NCBI GenBank assembly: GCA_947488305.1
Contig: CANKZM010000001.1
Coordinates: 310,001 to 374,000 of the forward strand
Origin: an uncultured Roseobacter sp.
GTDB taxonomy: Bacteria; Pseudomonadota; Alphaproteobacteria; Rhodobacterales; Rhodobacteraceae
DNA: 64,000 nucleotides
Direction: 5' to 3'
Shown one piece after another: positions 46,905-55,161 of this stretch (position 1 is the first letter of the stretch; every line of letters starts with the position of its first letter). The position numbers were made by a program, and so were the translations under genes. The notes beneath the pieces were generated by a model. The model saw nothing but the letters and a program-made list of their open reading frames with translations. It did no database searches and was not told the DNA's origin.

Positions 46905-47614
46905 CAAATATCCTCCCATTGAACCTCAAGGACGTCATGGTCAAACGGCGCGGCAAGCGCCTCATCGGTCCGGTGTCGACCAAACTGGGGAATACTGGCA
47001 TAACGATGATCCTTGGCCCGAACGGGAGCGGCAAGACTACGCTGCTGAAGGTGATGCACGGGGTCGAACGGGTCAGTGCCGGCCAAGTGCAGTGGGCGGT
47101 GCCGGACCACGAAGCTCAGCATCATCAAAGCTATGTCTTCCAGTCGCCGATCATGTTGCGCCGATCAGTGATCGACAACCTTCGGTATCCGCTGCAGTTA
47201 CATGGCACCCCCAAGGCCGAACAAGAAGCGCGTGTTTCCGAATGGGCGCGCAAGATCGGTCTTGAAGACCATTTGTCGGTGCAGGCCACACGGTTATCAG
47301 GCGGTGAAAAGCAGCGTCTCGCCCTGGGGCGGGCCTTGATCCGCCGACCAGAGGTTTTGTTTCTGGACGAACCTTGTGCCAATCTTGATGGGGCTTCTAC
47401 ACGCGACATTGAAACGCTGTTGCTCGAAGCGCATGCGGCGGGGACGCGTATTGTGATGACCACGCACAACATTGGGCAGGCGAAACGGCTTGCGACCGAT
47501 GCGATTTTTTTGTTGCATGGCGAGATATGGGAGTCCGGGCCGTCGGCGAGGTTTTTCGACGCCCCAGAAACCCCGGAATTACAGGCATTTTTCAGAGGAG
47601 ATATCATCGCATGA
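46901..47614 (+). CDS. tupC: Tungstate ABC transporter ATP-binding protein
   Basis: 237 residues. Walker A GPNGSGKTT at 39-47, QSPIMLRRSV, signature LSGGEKQRLA, Walker B VLFLDEPCANLD and switch His in MTTHNIGQA. GTG 46901 overlaps tupB; its stop overlaps the tupA start (ATGA). Confidence 0.88.
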   Translation: MTNILPLNLKDVMVKRRGKRLIGPVSTKLGNTGITMILGPNGSGKTTLLKVMHGVERVSAGQVQWAVPDHEAQHHQSYVFQSPIMLRRSVIDNLRYPLQLHGTPKAEQEARVSEWARKIGLEDHLSVQATRLSGGEKQRLALGRALIRRPEVLFLDEPCANLDGASTRDIETLLLEAHAAGTRIVMTTHNIGQAKRLATDAIFLLHGEIWESGPSARFFDAPETPELQAFFRGDIIA

Positions 47615-48417
47615 TCGCGCGCGTCCTTGGCATTATGGCGACGTTCTTGATGGCGTCGGTTGCAACTGCAGACTCGATCAAACTGGCGGTGACGACCTCT
47701 TTCGAAAACTCCGGGCTATCAAGCGTTCTACTGCCAGCGATCCAGGAAGATCTGGGGTTGGAAGTTCAGCTCCTTGTTGTTGGCACAGGTCAGGCGCTGC
47801 GGCTGGGGGAAGCGGGGGATGTGGATGCAATTCTTGTCCATTCTCGTGCTGCAGAAGAACAGTTTGTGGCGGAAGGCTCTGGAACCCATCGCCGAGAGAT
47901 CATGTACAATGATTTCGTTTTCATCGGTCCTGATGATGACCCTGCCGGGATCGCGTCCGCAGAGTCCGCAGTTGATGCCTTGCAACGAATAGAGACAACA
48001 AAACCTGCTTTTGTCAGTCGGGGTGATGACAGCGGCACGCATAAGAAAGAGGTGGGCCTCTGGCAAGAAGCCAGGTTAGAGCCAGAGAGCTTTGAGGCGT
48101 GGTACCGAAAGGTAGGCGCAGGCATGGGCGCGAGCCTCAACACCGCTGCGGGTTTGGAGGCGTATATCCTAGCGGATCGCGCCAGCTGGCTCAACTTTGG
48201 CAACAAGGCCGGGCTTGGGCTCTTGTTCGCGGGTGATCCGGTTCTTTTCAATCAATATGCATTTTTGCCGGTAAGCCCCGAAAAGCACCCACATGTGCGA
48301 AATGATCTGGCGGTACAACTTGAAGAATGGCTTGTAAGTGACCGTTCTGCTGAGCTTATCAATTCGTATCAGATCGAAGGCGAAACGCTCTTTACCTTTA
48401 ACGCTGACCCAGAATGA
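47611..48417 (+). CDS. tupA: Tungstate ABC transporter substrate-binding protein
   Basis: 268 residues with a signal peptide cut near ATADS. TupA hallmarks: IKLAVTTSFENSGL at the mature N-terminus, VVGTGQALRLGEAGDVD, SRGDDSGTHKKE and a conserved LADRASWL. TupA binds tungstate with high affinity, which fits supply to the formate dehydrogenase encoded downstream. ATG 47611 overlaps tupC. Its stop is adjacent to the convergent DUF6505 gene. Confidence 0.9.
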   Translation: MIARVLGIMATFLMASVATADSIKLAVTTSFENSGLSSVLLPAIQEDLGLEVQLLVVGTGQALRLGEAGDVDAILVHSRAAEEQFVAEGSGTHRREIMYNDFVFIGPDDDPAGIASAESAVDALQRIETTKPAFVSRGDDSGTHKKEVGLWQEARLEPESFEAWYRKVGAGMGASLNTAAGLEAYILADRASWLNFGNKAGLGLLFAGDPVLFNQYAFLPVSPEKHPHVRNDLAVQLEEWLVSDRSAELINSYQIEGETLFTFNADPE

Positions 48418-48912
48418 TCAGTGCTGATGGGGATCGTCGTCCAATGATCCATGAACGGCGAACTGTTCGATCCCGGCACTTTGCGGCTCGATCATCCCAT
48501 AGCTTTCCTTGATGCCGGCATCGGTCAATTCGCGCGCAACCGTGAGCAGCGTATTGGCGGGTTGTTCTTCACAAAGCGCGATCATCTGGTCGATTTCTTC
48601 CAGCGCAGTGCCCATCGCAGCGTCAACAGACGGGGCACCATAAATCGACACAAAATGCTGCGCCAGAGATTTGGCTAAAGCCTCCCGTTCGAAGGGTTCG
48701 ATCTGAGCGACCGCAACCAGGCTCGAACGCCCGAACGTTTCGAGCCCCATCCAGCCATTGCTGAATGCTTGTTTGGCTTTGCCAACGAGGTCTCCTTCTG
48801 TCCAGTTCGAGAACTCGAACCCGCCGGAGATGCACCATTCACCCGTGCGGGCCGGACTGTGGAAAACGCGAGTGTCGCTTTCGTCGAAGTGAATTGCACG
48901 GGCAAGTTTCAT
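48418..48912 (-). CDS. DUF6505-like protein of the formate dehydrogenase neighbourhood
   Basis: 164 residues, no signal peptide or membrane span, ending in a His/Asp-rich tail (GSLDDDPHQH). I recognise it as resembling DUF6505, a family of unknown function; the recall is not certain. It is last in a minus-strand operon whose genes all overlap by 4 bp (DUF6494, mrp, biotin-ligase-like, this gene). A role in formate dehydrogenase or Fe-S/pterin assembly is inferred only from context. Confidence 0.65.
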   Translation of the reverse strand: MKLARAIHFDESDTRVFHSPARTGEWCISGGFEFSNWTEGDLVGKAKQAFSNGWMGLETFGRSSLVAVAQIEPFEREALAKSLAQHFVSIYGAPSVDAAMGTALEEIDQMIALCEEQPANTLLTVARELTDAGIKESYGMIEPQSAGIEQFAVHGSLDDDPHQH

Positions 48913-49613
48913 GGGGTCTCCGTCAGAAGGTCCGTCAGGGGGATGATCGTCGTGTTGGTGTCTGTCTGCAAGATCATTCCAAAGTTTTCATCCACGCCCA
49001 CGAATGTTCCTGCGTGATCGCCTTGGCAGGCCGCTTCATTCAACCCGTGGACAAGCCCGGACCACTCCCGGTGCAACGGGCGGGGGCCTTCGTCCAGCCA
49101 CCGGTTTATCCACACAAGACTGTGCCGCACCCAGGCCTCCAGCAGAGCAGGGGCCTCAACGTCGGAGCAGCCTTCGGAGAAAAGCGCAGTGACATCCGGT
49201 GTCAGCCCGGTTTCATCCGAAGCAGGCCATAGCGCAAGCTCAAGCCCGATCACCAGCCAATCCGGCTCCTCCAGCAGTGCGGGGGGCATCGCTGCCATCT
49301 TCAGCGTTCCCGCAACTGCGCCATTCAGGCGGATGTTGCCATCCCATACCAAGTGCACGCTGACTTCGGGCGGGGCCAGAGCGCCCAGAGCGTTCTGAAA
49401 GCCAACGCCGCATACGGGCAACATGACCGCAGCCTCCTGCAACGGAACCTCTGGCGCAAAGACCATCGCCGCACGCAGGACATCGGGCCGCAAATCATAG
49501 ACGACAAGCCCCGCGTCACAACCGGATTGGGCTTGCTTGCAGGCCAGTACAAACGGATCTTCTCCGGCGCTGGCTATCTCGGTGAACAGCGGAGGTAACG
49601 ACAGGGTGCTCAT
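48909..49613 (-). CDS. Degenerate biotin/lipoate protein ligase-like protein (DUF4444 type)
   Basis: 234 residues. A biotin-ligase core is suggested by LVWDGNIRLNGAVAGTL, which lines up with the BirA segment 'kWPNDl...grKvaGiL', followed by a small C-terminal barrel (HAGTFVGVDENFGMIL). The Lys expected before 'vaGiL' is absent and the GRGRxGR ATP loop cannot be found, so it is probably not an active ligase. It overlaps its neighbours by 4 bp. Why a ligase relative lies beside formate dehydrogenase genes is unclear. Confidence 0.65.
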   Translation of the reverse strand: MSTLSLPPLFTEIASAGEDPFVLACKQAQSGCDAGLVVYDLRPDVLRAAMVFAPEVPLQEAAVMLPVCGVGFQNALGALAPPEVSVHLVWDGNIRLNGAVAGTLKMAAMPPALLEEPDWLVIGLELALWPASDETGLTPDVTALFSEGCSDVEAPALLEAWVRHSLVWINRWLDEGPRPLHREWSGLVHGLNEAACQGDHAGTFVGVDENFGMILQTDTNTTIIPLTDLLTETP

Positions 49614-50677
49614 GCCTTCCCGTCTGCGATCAGATTCCGCGCAACGGTTCGGAAGACGGCGGCCTGCGCACTGTCGGGCTTGGAAACCACGATGGGCGCG
49701 CCACCGTCGGCTGCTTTTCGGATATCGAGATGCAACGGGATTTCTGCGAGCAAAGGCACGCCGAGTTTTTCCGCTTCTGCCTTTACGCCTCCGTGCCCAA
49801 AGACATGTTCTTCGTGTCCGCAGTTCGAACAGATGTGCGTGGACATGTTCTCGATCATCCCAAGGATCGGGGTGCCCAACTGGTTGAACATGTCGATGCC
49901 CTTGCGCGCGTCCAACAGCGCCACGTCCTGCGGCGTGGAAACGACAATCGCACCATCCACATGGGCTTTTTGCGCGAGTGTCATCTGAACATCGCCCGTA
50001 CCGGGCGGCAAATCGACAATCAGCACATCAAGTGCGCCCCACTGCACCTGGTTCATCATTTGCTGCAGCGCGCCCATCAGCATCGGCCCACGCCAGACAA
50101 CAGCCTGATCCTCATTTGTCATCAAGCCGATGGACATCATCGTAACGCCAAAGTTCCGCATCGGCAGAATGGTCTTTCCATCGGGGGAAGCGGGCCGACC
50201 GGAGACTCCCAGCATTCGTGGCTGTGACGGGCCATAGACATCCGCGTCCAGCAGCCCGACCCGTCGCCCTTCGGCGGCCAGCGCACAGGCGATGTTGGCC
50301 GAGAGTGTGGATTTGCCCACGCCCCCTTTGCCGGAGGCAATTGCAATGATCCGGTCCACGCCAGGTATTTTCTGCGGGCCAGCGGGCTCTGCCTTGCGTT
50401 GAGGTTTCAGATCTGGCGGCGGTGTTTGCGCGCTATGGGCGGTCATCAGCACTTGCGATTTCGACACGCCAGCGCTTGCAAGTGCCTCTTCTGCAGCGGT
50501 CTTGACCGCTTCATAGGCGCTGACCTGCGAGGGGGGCACTTCCATGACAAACCGCACCGCACCATCCTCACCAACCGTGAGGGCCTTGACCAGTCCGGCA
50601 GAGACCAGATCACTGCCCGACACCGGATCGTTTACCGTTTTAAGTGCGGCAAGTACCGTTTCGCGGGTTACGGTCAT
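49610..50677 (-). CDS. mrp: Mrp/ApbC-family Fe-S cluster carrier ATPase
   Basis: 355 residues. N-terminal MIP18-like domain (about 1-85), P-loop GKGGVGKST at 116-124, ADVYGPSQPRMLG, LIVDLPPGTGD and the C-terminal cluster pair CSNC in THICSNCGHEE. Mrp proteins carry and insert [4Fe-4S] clusters; the nearby polyferredoxin and formate dehydrogenase need at least a dozen. It overlaps both neighbours by 4 bp. Confidence 0.88.
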   Translation of the reverse strand: MTVTRETVLAALKTVNDPVSGSDLVSAGLVKALTVGEDGAVRFVMEVPPSQVSAYEAVKTAAEEALASAGVSKSQVLMTAHSAQTPPPDLKPQRKAEPAGPQKIPGVDRIIAIASGKGGVGKSTLSANIACALAAEGRRVGLLDADVYGPSQPRMLGVSGRPASPDGKTILPMRNFGVTMMSIGLMTNEDQAVVWRGPMLMGALQQMMNQVQWGALDVLIVDLPPGTGDVQMTLAQKAHVDGAIVVSTPQDVALLDARKGIDMFNQLGTPILGMIENMSTHICSNCGHEEHVFGHGGVKAEAEKLGVPLLAEIPLHLDIRKAADGGAPIVVSKPDSAQAAVFRTVARNLIADGKA

Positions 50678-50874
50678 GCGTCTGTTGCACCTGTGATCTG
50701 TCCCGTCACGACATGTTCGACGTCGAGACCATCAATTGTCAAAACGACTTTCGCCTCAAAGGATTTACCGCTGGTATTGCCTGCGTCACGCATCGCTTTT
50801 TCAATGGCCTGTTGCGACGTCACGCCAACCTGTTTGAGGAACTTGCGCATCGACATGTTGAAGTCATCATTCAT
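50674..50874 (-). CDS. Small DUF6494-like protein
   Basis: 66 residues from ATG 50874, which follows TAGGAGAG; the open frame is longer but unsupported. Sequence shows MNDDFNMSMRKFLKQVG, an amphipathic helix, then a two-strand end (KSFEAKVVLTIDGLDVEHVV). I recognise it as DUF6494-like, function unknown. First gene of the operon with mrp, divergent from the mini-TupA/cytochrome c gene. Confidence 0.65.
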   Translation of the reverse strand: MNDDFNMSMRKFLKQVGVTSQQAIEKAMRDAGNTSGKSFEAKVVLTIDGLDVEHVVTGQITGATDA

Positions 50875-50963
50875 TTGGGTCTCTCCTAATTGGTCAGAGT
50901 CTTGACGGTTTGTTGGCGGTGCCCCTAGGCTGCGAACCATCGTTCTAAAGAGGGGATTGGGCG

Positions 50964-51701
50964 GTGAAGAAACTGATTCAGTCGATCCTTGTTGCCATGG
51001 TTTGTGCCCGCGCCGTCACCGCAGAAGAGGCCGAGCTGAAGCTGGCTGTACCAGGAGCCTTGGAAGACGCGGGTTTCATGCAGTTCCTTGTGCCCCGATT
51101 TTCGCTGAAGACAAGTATCAGAATAGCACGGGTGCCAGAGGGTGATGTCGCACAGATGAAATTCGGGACCAGTGGCACGCCGGTTTTCGAAGGTCTCGGC
51201 CAAATCTGGCACCTGACCCATGACGGGGATGCGCGCGCCCAGCGGTTTGAGGATTGGCTGTTGTCTGACATCGGCCTGCGCACGATCGAAAGCTTTGCCA
51301 TGGCGGATGGATCTGGATTTACAACACCGTCGGTTGAGGCCGAAGTGGCGGAAGAGACAGTTTTTCTGGGCGATCCGCAACTGGGCGAAACCATTTCGCT
51401 GCAGAAATGCGGGCGATGCCACGTTATCAATGACAGCAACCGGATGAAGGGCATGGGATCCACTCCGTCCTTCGCGCTCATGCGGACCTTCGAGGATTGG
51501 GAAACGCGATTTGCGACCTTTCACGAACTCAAGCCGCACCCGAGTTTCACCCAGATCGAAGGCGTGAGCGAAGCCTTTGATCCCGCGCGTCCACCTCCCA
51601 TCGTGCCGGTGACGATGACGCTTGGCGATCTGGATGCGATCCTCGCCTATGTAGCGGGCATTGAACCCGCGGATCTTGGCGCCCCTTTGCAATTTCAGTG
51701 A
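50964..51701 (+). CDS. Mini-TupA/cytochrome c fusion protein
   Basis: 245 residues with signal peptide (MKKLIQSILVAMVCARAVTA). Residues 24-60 align with the start of the TupA encoded 3 kb upstream (KLAVPGALEDAG versus KLAVTTSFENSG), and residues 90-120 with the TupA C-terminus (FEDWLLSDIGLRTIESF versus LEEWLVSDRSAELINSY). About 170 central TupA residues are missing. A single c-type heme site CGRCH is at 149-153, with Met 161 or 164 as possible axial ligand. GTG 50964 has an AGAGGGG site. It looks periplasmic and could pass electrons or sense an oxyanion; function unknown. Its end overlaps the convergent polyferredoxin gene by 7 bp. Confidence 0.8.
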   Translation: MKKLIQSILVAMVCARAVTAEEAELKLAVPGALEDAGFMQFLVPRFSLKTSIRIARVPEGDVAQMKFGTSGTPVFEGLGQIWHLTHDGDARAQRFEDWLLSDIGLRTIESFAMADGSGFTTPSVEAEVAEETVFLGDPQLGETISLQKCGRCHVINDSNRMKGMGSTPSFALMRTFEDWETRFATFHELKPHPSFTQIEGVSEAFDPARPPPIVPVTMTLGDLDAILAYVAGIEPADLGAPLQFQ

Positions 51702-53650
51702 TCCTTGCGCTTGCTCAGGTAGTCATCTGTGGTGCGCACGCGCGGTCGATCCTTGCTGGCGAACGGGTTGTTGTCAGAATGGTACTGCGCCTGAACACGG
51801 CAGTTGTCACACATCTGGATCATGCGGATTGTCTCCGGGCTGGAGAACATCGCGTGATTGCCAGCCAGCTTTTCGGTAATCCGTTCGACCGTTGATTTGA
51901 CGCCGAACAGTGATCCGCACTCAACGCAGGCAAATGGCTCTTCTTCGTGGAGAACTTTCTGCGTGAAAGCGGCGTCGGTCAGGTCCAGTTGCGGGGTCAG
52001 GCTGATGGCCTTTTCAGGACAAATATTGCTGCAAAGACCACATTGCAGACAGGCATCTTCCTGAAAGCGTAGTTGGGGATTATCCGGATTATCACCTAGC
52101 GCCCCGGACGGGCACAGCGACACGCAGGAAAGGCACAAGGTGCAAGCGTCCTGGTCGACAACAATTGCACCGTAGGGTGCCGCCGCGGGTAAAGGCAGGA
52201 TTTCGGCGTCGGGTTGAAGAGCTTTGGCCGCGAGACGGGTCACCTGACGTCTGGTCCCGATCGGTAGCACAGGTTCTGCCACCGGATCGGCAACCGATGT
52301 GTCATAAAGGGCATCCGACAGGGCATCCGGGTCCGATATATCGAGCAGACGAATTGCAGATGTGCCGCAAACTGCAATCGCCAGAGCAACTTCGTCTTCA
52401 ATCACACCACGTTCGGTCTTTGGGGCCAAGAGAATGTCGACCTGCGCAAAACCTGTGGCCAGCGCCGCGAGCATTTCAGCATGACCGAACCCGGCTAACG
52501 CAGACACGGAAAGGGGGATCACATCGGCTGGCAATCCGCGGCCATACCGTGCAGCAAGCGAAATCATCTCAGCGCCAAAGTAATCGTCATGCAGCAGCAA
52601 CCGAGGCGCGGAACCGCCTGCGTTGCGGTAGGTGCTGGCAAGGGTATGCAATCGGTTGAATAGTGTTCCGACGGGGGGCGCATCATAGGTGATTGCACCA
52701 GATGGACAGAGGGCCGAGCATGCGCCGCATCCTGCACATATCAGCGGATCAATCGCGACATGTTCGCCTGCTGATGTGATTGCACCCGTCGGGCAAATGT
52801 CGAGGCACTTTGTACAGGCTGGTTTTTCCGCACGGGAATGCGCACAAAGGGGTTCTTCAAGCCGGACGTAGAGGGGCTTTTCAAACGTGCCGACCATCTG
52901 CGACGCCTGCAAGACCGCATCGGCCACGGCGGGCACGCTGCCCGGGGCCGCTCGCAGATATCCATCCCGTTTCTCCGGTGCGGGAAACAGGGGTTGCCCG
53001 CCAGACAGATCAAGGATGATGTCGCATTCCGACAAAGCGCCGTCTTTTGGTTCGGTCCAGGTCGGTGTGCCGCGACCGCCTGCAATGACGTTCTGAAAGG
53101 CGTCGATGCGCAAGGAAAACTGTCCCAATGTACCTTCTGCGCGGTGAAGGTGCCCGGCGACCGTTTCAAAGTCCCCCAAAACATCTGTGTCCGTCGCTTC
53201 CGGCAACAGAAGGGTCACAGCCAGTGCTGAGCTGAGATCATCCGCTGCCTTCAGCGCGGCTTCAGTTCCACCGATCACCAGACACGCGCCCTGTGACTGG
53301 ATATCGAGTGTCTTTTCCGCCGGTCGGCTCAGCGTGGCTTCGGCTAGCAAGGCCGCCATTTTTGGCGTTGGTTCCTGGCCTTTTGCCGTCCAACCGGCGC
53401 GGTCGCGAATGTCAACAAACGCGGGGGCTGACGCGCCGACTTCCTCGGCCAGTTCGGAAAAGAGGCGAGCCTGTTGTTGGCAGGCGACCATCACATCGCC
53501 ATCTTCGATTGCTTTGGCCGTCGTCTCAATCTGGCTGCCACAAGCATCTGAAAGAGTTTTGTCGCACTGCAATCCTGTCACGGATGCCAGGGTATTGGCG
53601 TCGATTTTTTGACTGCCGAGACAATCACACAAGATCAGCTTCTTCGCCAT
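51695..53650 (-). CDS. Polyferredoxin with four [4Fe-4S] motifs
   Basis: 651 residues, cytoplasmic. Four ferredoxin Cys sets: C279-C282-C286 (with C269), C305-C308-C311-C315, C503-C506-C509-C513 and C534-C537-C540-C544. A final pair of CxxC (C575/C578 and C614/C617) may bind zinc or a further cluster. The N-terminal 60 residues have Cys at 8, 10, 29, 37 and 57. The 190-residue linker between cluster pairs has no motif I recognise. Such proteins accompany formate dehydrogenase genes in related bacteria; electron transfer or cluster assembly for it is inference. Confidence 0.8.
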   Translation of the reverse strand: MAKKLILCDCLGSQKIDANTLASVTGLQCDKTLSDACGSQIETTAKAIEDGDVMVACQQQARLFSELAEEVGASAPAFVDIRDRAGWTAKGQEPTPKMAALLAEATLSRPAEKTLDIQSQGACLVIGGTEAALKAADDLSSALAVTLLLPEATDTDVLGDFETVAGHLHRAEGTLGQFSLRIDAFQNVIAGGRGTPTWTEPKDGALSECDIILDLSGGQPLFPAPEKRDGYLRAAPGSVPAVADAVLQASQMVGTFEKPLYVRLEEPLCAHSRAEKPACTKCLDICPTGAITSAGEHVAIDPLICAGCGACSALCPSGAITYDAPPVGTLFNRLHTLASTYRNAGGSAPRLLLHDDYFGAEMISLAARYGRGLPADVIPLSVSALAGFGHAEMLAALATGFAQVDILLAPKTERGVIEDEVALAIAVCGTSAIRLLDISDPDALSDALYDTSVADPVAEPVLPIGTRRQVTRLAAKALQPDAEILPLPAAAPYGAIVVDQDACTLCLSCVSLCPSGALGDNPDNPQLRFQEDACLQCGLCSNICPEKAISLTPQLDLTDAAFTQKVLHEEEPFACVECGSLFGVKSTVERITEKLAGNHAMFSSPETIRMIQMCDNCRVQAQYHSDNNPFASKDRPRVRTTDDYLSKRKDH

Positions 53651-53959
53651 TTTCTCCCCTTCGACTGGCGCAAATGCACAGTGTTATTGAGCGCCGCGCA
53701 AAACTAGGCAGGAAAAACGGTGCTCGTAAACCAGATTCGTTAGTCTTTTCCCAAGCTTAAATGGCAAGGCAGGCATTCAATTTGCGCGCGTCAAAAAGAC
53801 TTGATGTCATGCAGCATCTGCAAATCTTTTTGTTTTCAGGTTGTTGTGGAAAAACAATGCGCTCAGCGGGTGCAGTATTCTGGGATTGTGTACAGGCGCA
53901 TGCATTTTTTTTCTAGGAAGTTGCGGATCATTTGATAGGATCAAAACACGAAGGGAACA
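53651..53959. promoter_or_regulatory. Divergent promoter region of the formate dehydrogenase operon
   Basis: 309 bp without a gene between the divergent polyferredoxin and DUF3305 starts. TTGAT-AGG-ATCAA at 53932-53944 resembles an FNR box, but the spacer is 3 bp instead of 4. AAGGGA lies just before GTG 53960. No tight sigma-70 or sigma-54 promoter was found. Confidence 0.4.
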
Positions 53960-54547
53960 GTGCGAGGTTACCTTTTGAGTTTAAGTTACCCGAACTCCCA
54001 GTCGTTGCGGCTGGGTGTTATCATGCGAAGAACCCCCGGCGTGACCCGTTGGGCAAAGTGGAGCTGGAAAGCAGTCTCTGTCGTGCCTTTTGCAGGGGAC
54101 GCCAACTGGAAGTTGTTGCGTTCCGAAGGAGATGTGGCTGAATTCCACGCCGCTACATTGGACTCCTGGCTCTATGTCTCGGACACGGAGGCGTATGTGC
54201 ATGAACTGGGTGCTGAGCAACCCTCTGTCTATGTCGTCTTGCGGCCAAGTGAGGGTGACAACCCTTCTGGCCTTGACGTTATACACATCACTGCATCGCC
54301 CTATGAAGCACAGGACTATGCCGACACCGGTGAGGAAATCGTTGAAAAGGTTCCAATGCCCGAAGGCGTTCTGGCGTGGGTCACGGACTTTGTGGACAAA
54401 TATCATGTTGAAGAAACCTTCGTGAAACGCCGCCGGAACAAAGAACGGGTTGATCGGAAGGACAGCGGCATCGGGGATTCCCGCATTTCGCAAAACTCGG
54501 ATGTGTATCGTGCGCCAACTGCGACACGGCATGAGGCTGCCGAATGA
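53960..54547 (+). CDS. DUF3305 family protein of the formate dehydrogenase operon
   Basis: 195 residues. The family core VIMRRTPGVTRWAKWSWKAV near residue 20 and a conserved RPSEGDNPSGLDVIHITASPYEA stretch are visible, followed by a Lys/Arg-rich tail (FVKRRRNKERVDRK). DUF3305 genes stand with DUF3306 and TorD-like genes in front of formate dehydrogenase genes in many proteobacteria; the role is unknown. GTG 53960 is used; TTG 53975 is an alternative. Overlaps DUF3306 by 4 bp. Confidence 0.8.
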   Translation: MRGYLLSLSYPNSQSLRLGVIMRRTPGVTRWAKWSWKAVSVVPFAGDANWKLLRSEGDVAEFHAATLDSWLYVSDTEAYVHELGAEQPSVYVVLRPSEGDNPSGLDVIHITASPYEAQDYADTGEEIVEKVPMPEGVLAWVTDFVDKYHVEETFVKRRRNKERVDRKDSGIGDSRISQNSDVYRAPTATRHEAAE

Positions 54548-55161
54548 AAGACGCGGGCTCCTTCTGGGCGCGTCGCCGCGCCGCCGTCGAGGCCGAAGCG
54601 CATGCTGATGCGGTAGCGACACAAGCCAGTGAAGAGAGGGCGCGAGCAGAGGCGCTTGCATATAAGGACGACGCAGAGGTTCTTGCTGAGCTGGGTCTGC
54701 CCAACCCTGAAGACATGCAATCTGGCGACGATTTCTCAGCCTTTATGAATCGAGACGTGCCAGAGCATCTGCGCAAACAGGCTTTGAGAACATTGTGGCG
54801 AAGCAATCCTGTTTTGGCCTGCGTCGACGGTTTGAATGAATATGACGATGATTACCGTGCTGCAATGTTACTGCAGGAGCCAATCAAGACCGCTTATCAG
54901 GTCGGCAAAGGTATGCTGAAGCATATCGAAGAGATGGAGCGCCAAGCTTCCGAGGAGGTCGTCTCGCCTGAGCATGACGATGATGCGCAGGATGTCACTG
55001 CATTGGATGTGGATGAAACAGAGATGCCACAGGTCGGCGCTGACGATGTGACCCTTGAGCCGGTGATGGCACAAATTGATTTAGCGGATGTGGAGGAGGA
55101 CATGACGGCTTCTCCAACCCCCCGCCGAATGCGCTTTCGATTTGAAGAGGCCGCATTATGA
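54544..55161 (+). CDS. DUF3306 family protein of the formate dehydrogenase operon
   Basis: 205 residues. N-terminal SFWARRRAAVEAEA helix, central FMNRDVPEHLRKQALRTLWR and SNPVLACVDGLNEYDDDY are family features, followed by an acidic low-complexity region and a basic end. Function unknown; always near DUF3305. The stop overlaps the chaperone start by 4 bp. Confidence 0.8.
   Translation: MKDAGSFWARRRAAVEAEAHADAVATQASEERARAEALAYKDDAEVLAELGLPNPEDMQSGDDFSAFMNRDVPEHLRKQALRTLWRSNPVLACVDGLNEYDDDYRAAMLLQEPIKTAYQVGKGMLKHIEEMERQASEEVVSPEHDDDAQDVTALDVDETEMPQVGADDVTLEPVMAQIDLADVEEDMTASPTPRRMRFRFEEAAL

Noticed and set aside
53932-53944. FNR-like box TTGAT-AGG-ATCAA before DUF3305
   Set aside because: The spacer is 3 bp; a true FNR site has 4, which changes helical spacing. 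Mentioned under the intergenic region only.
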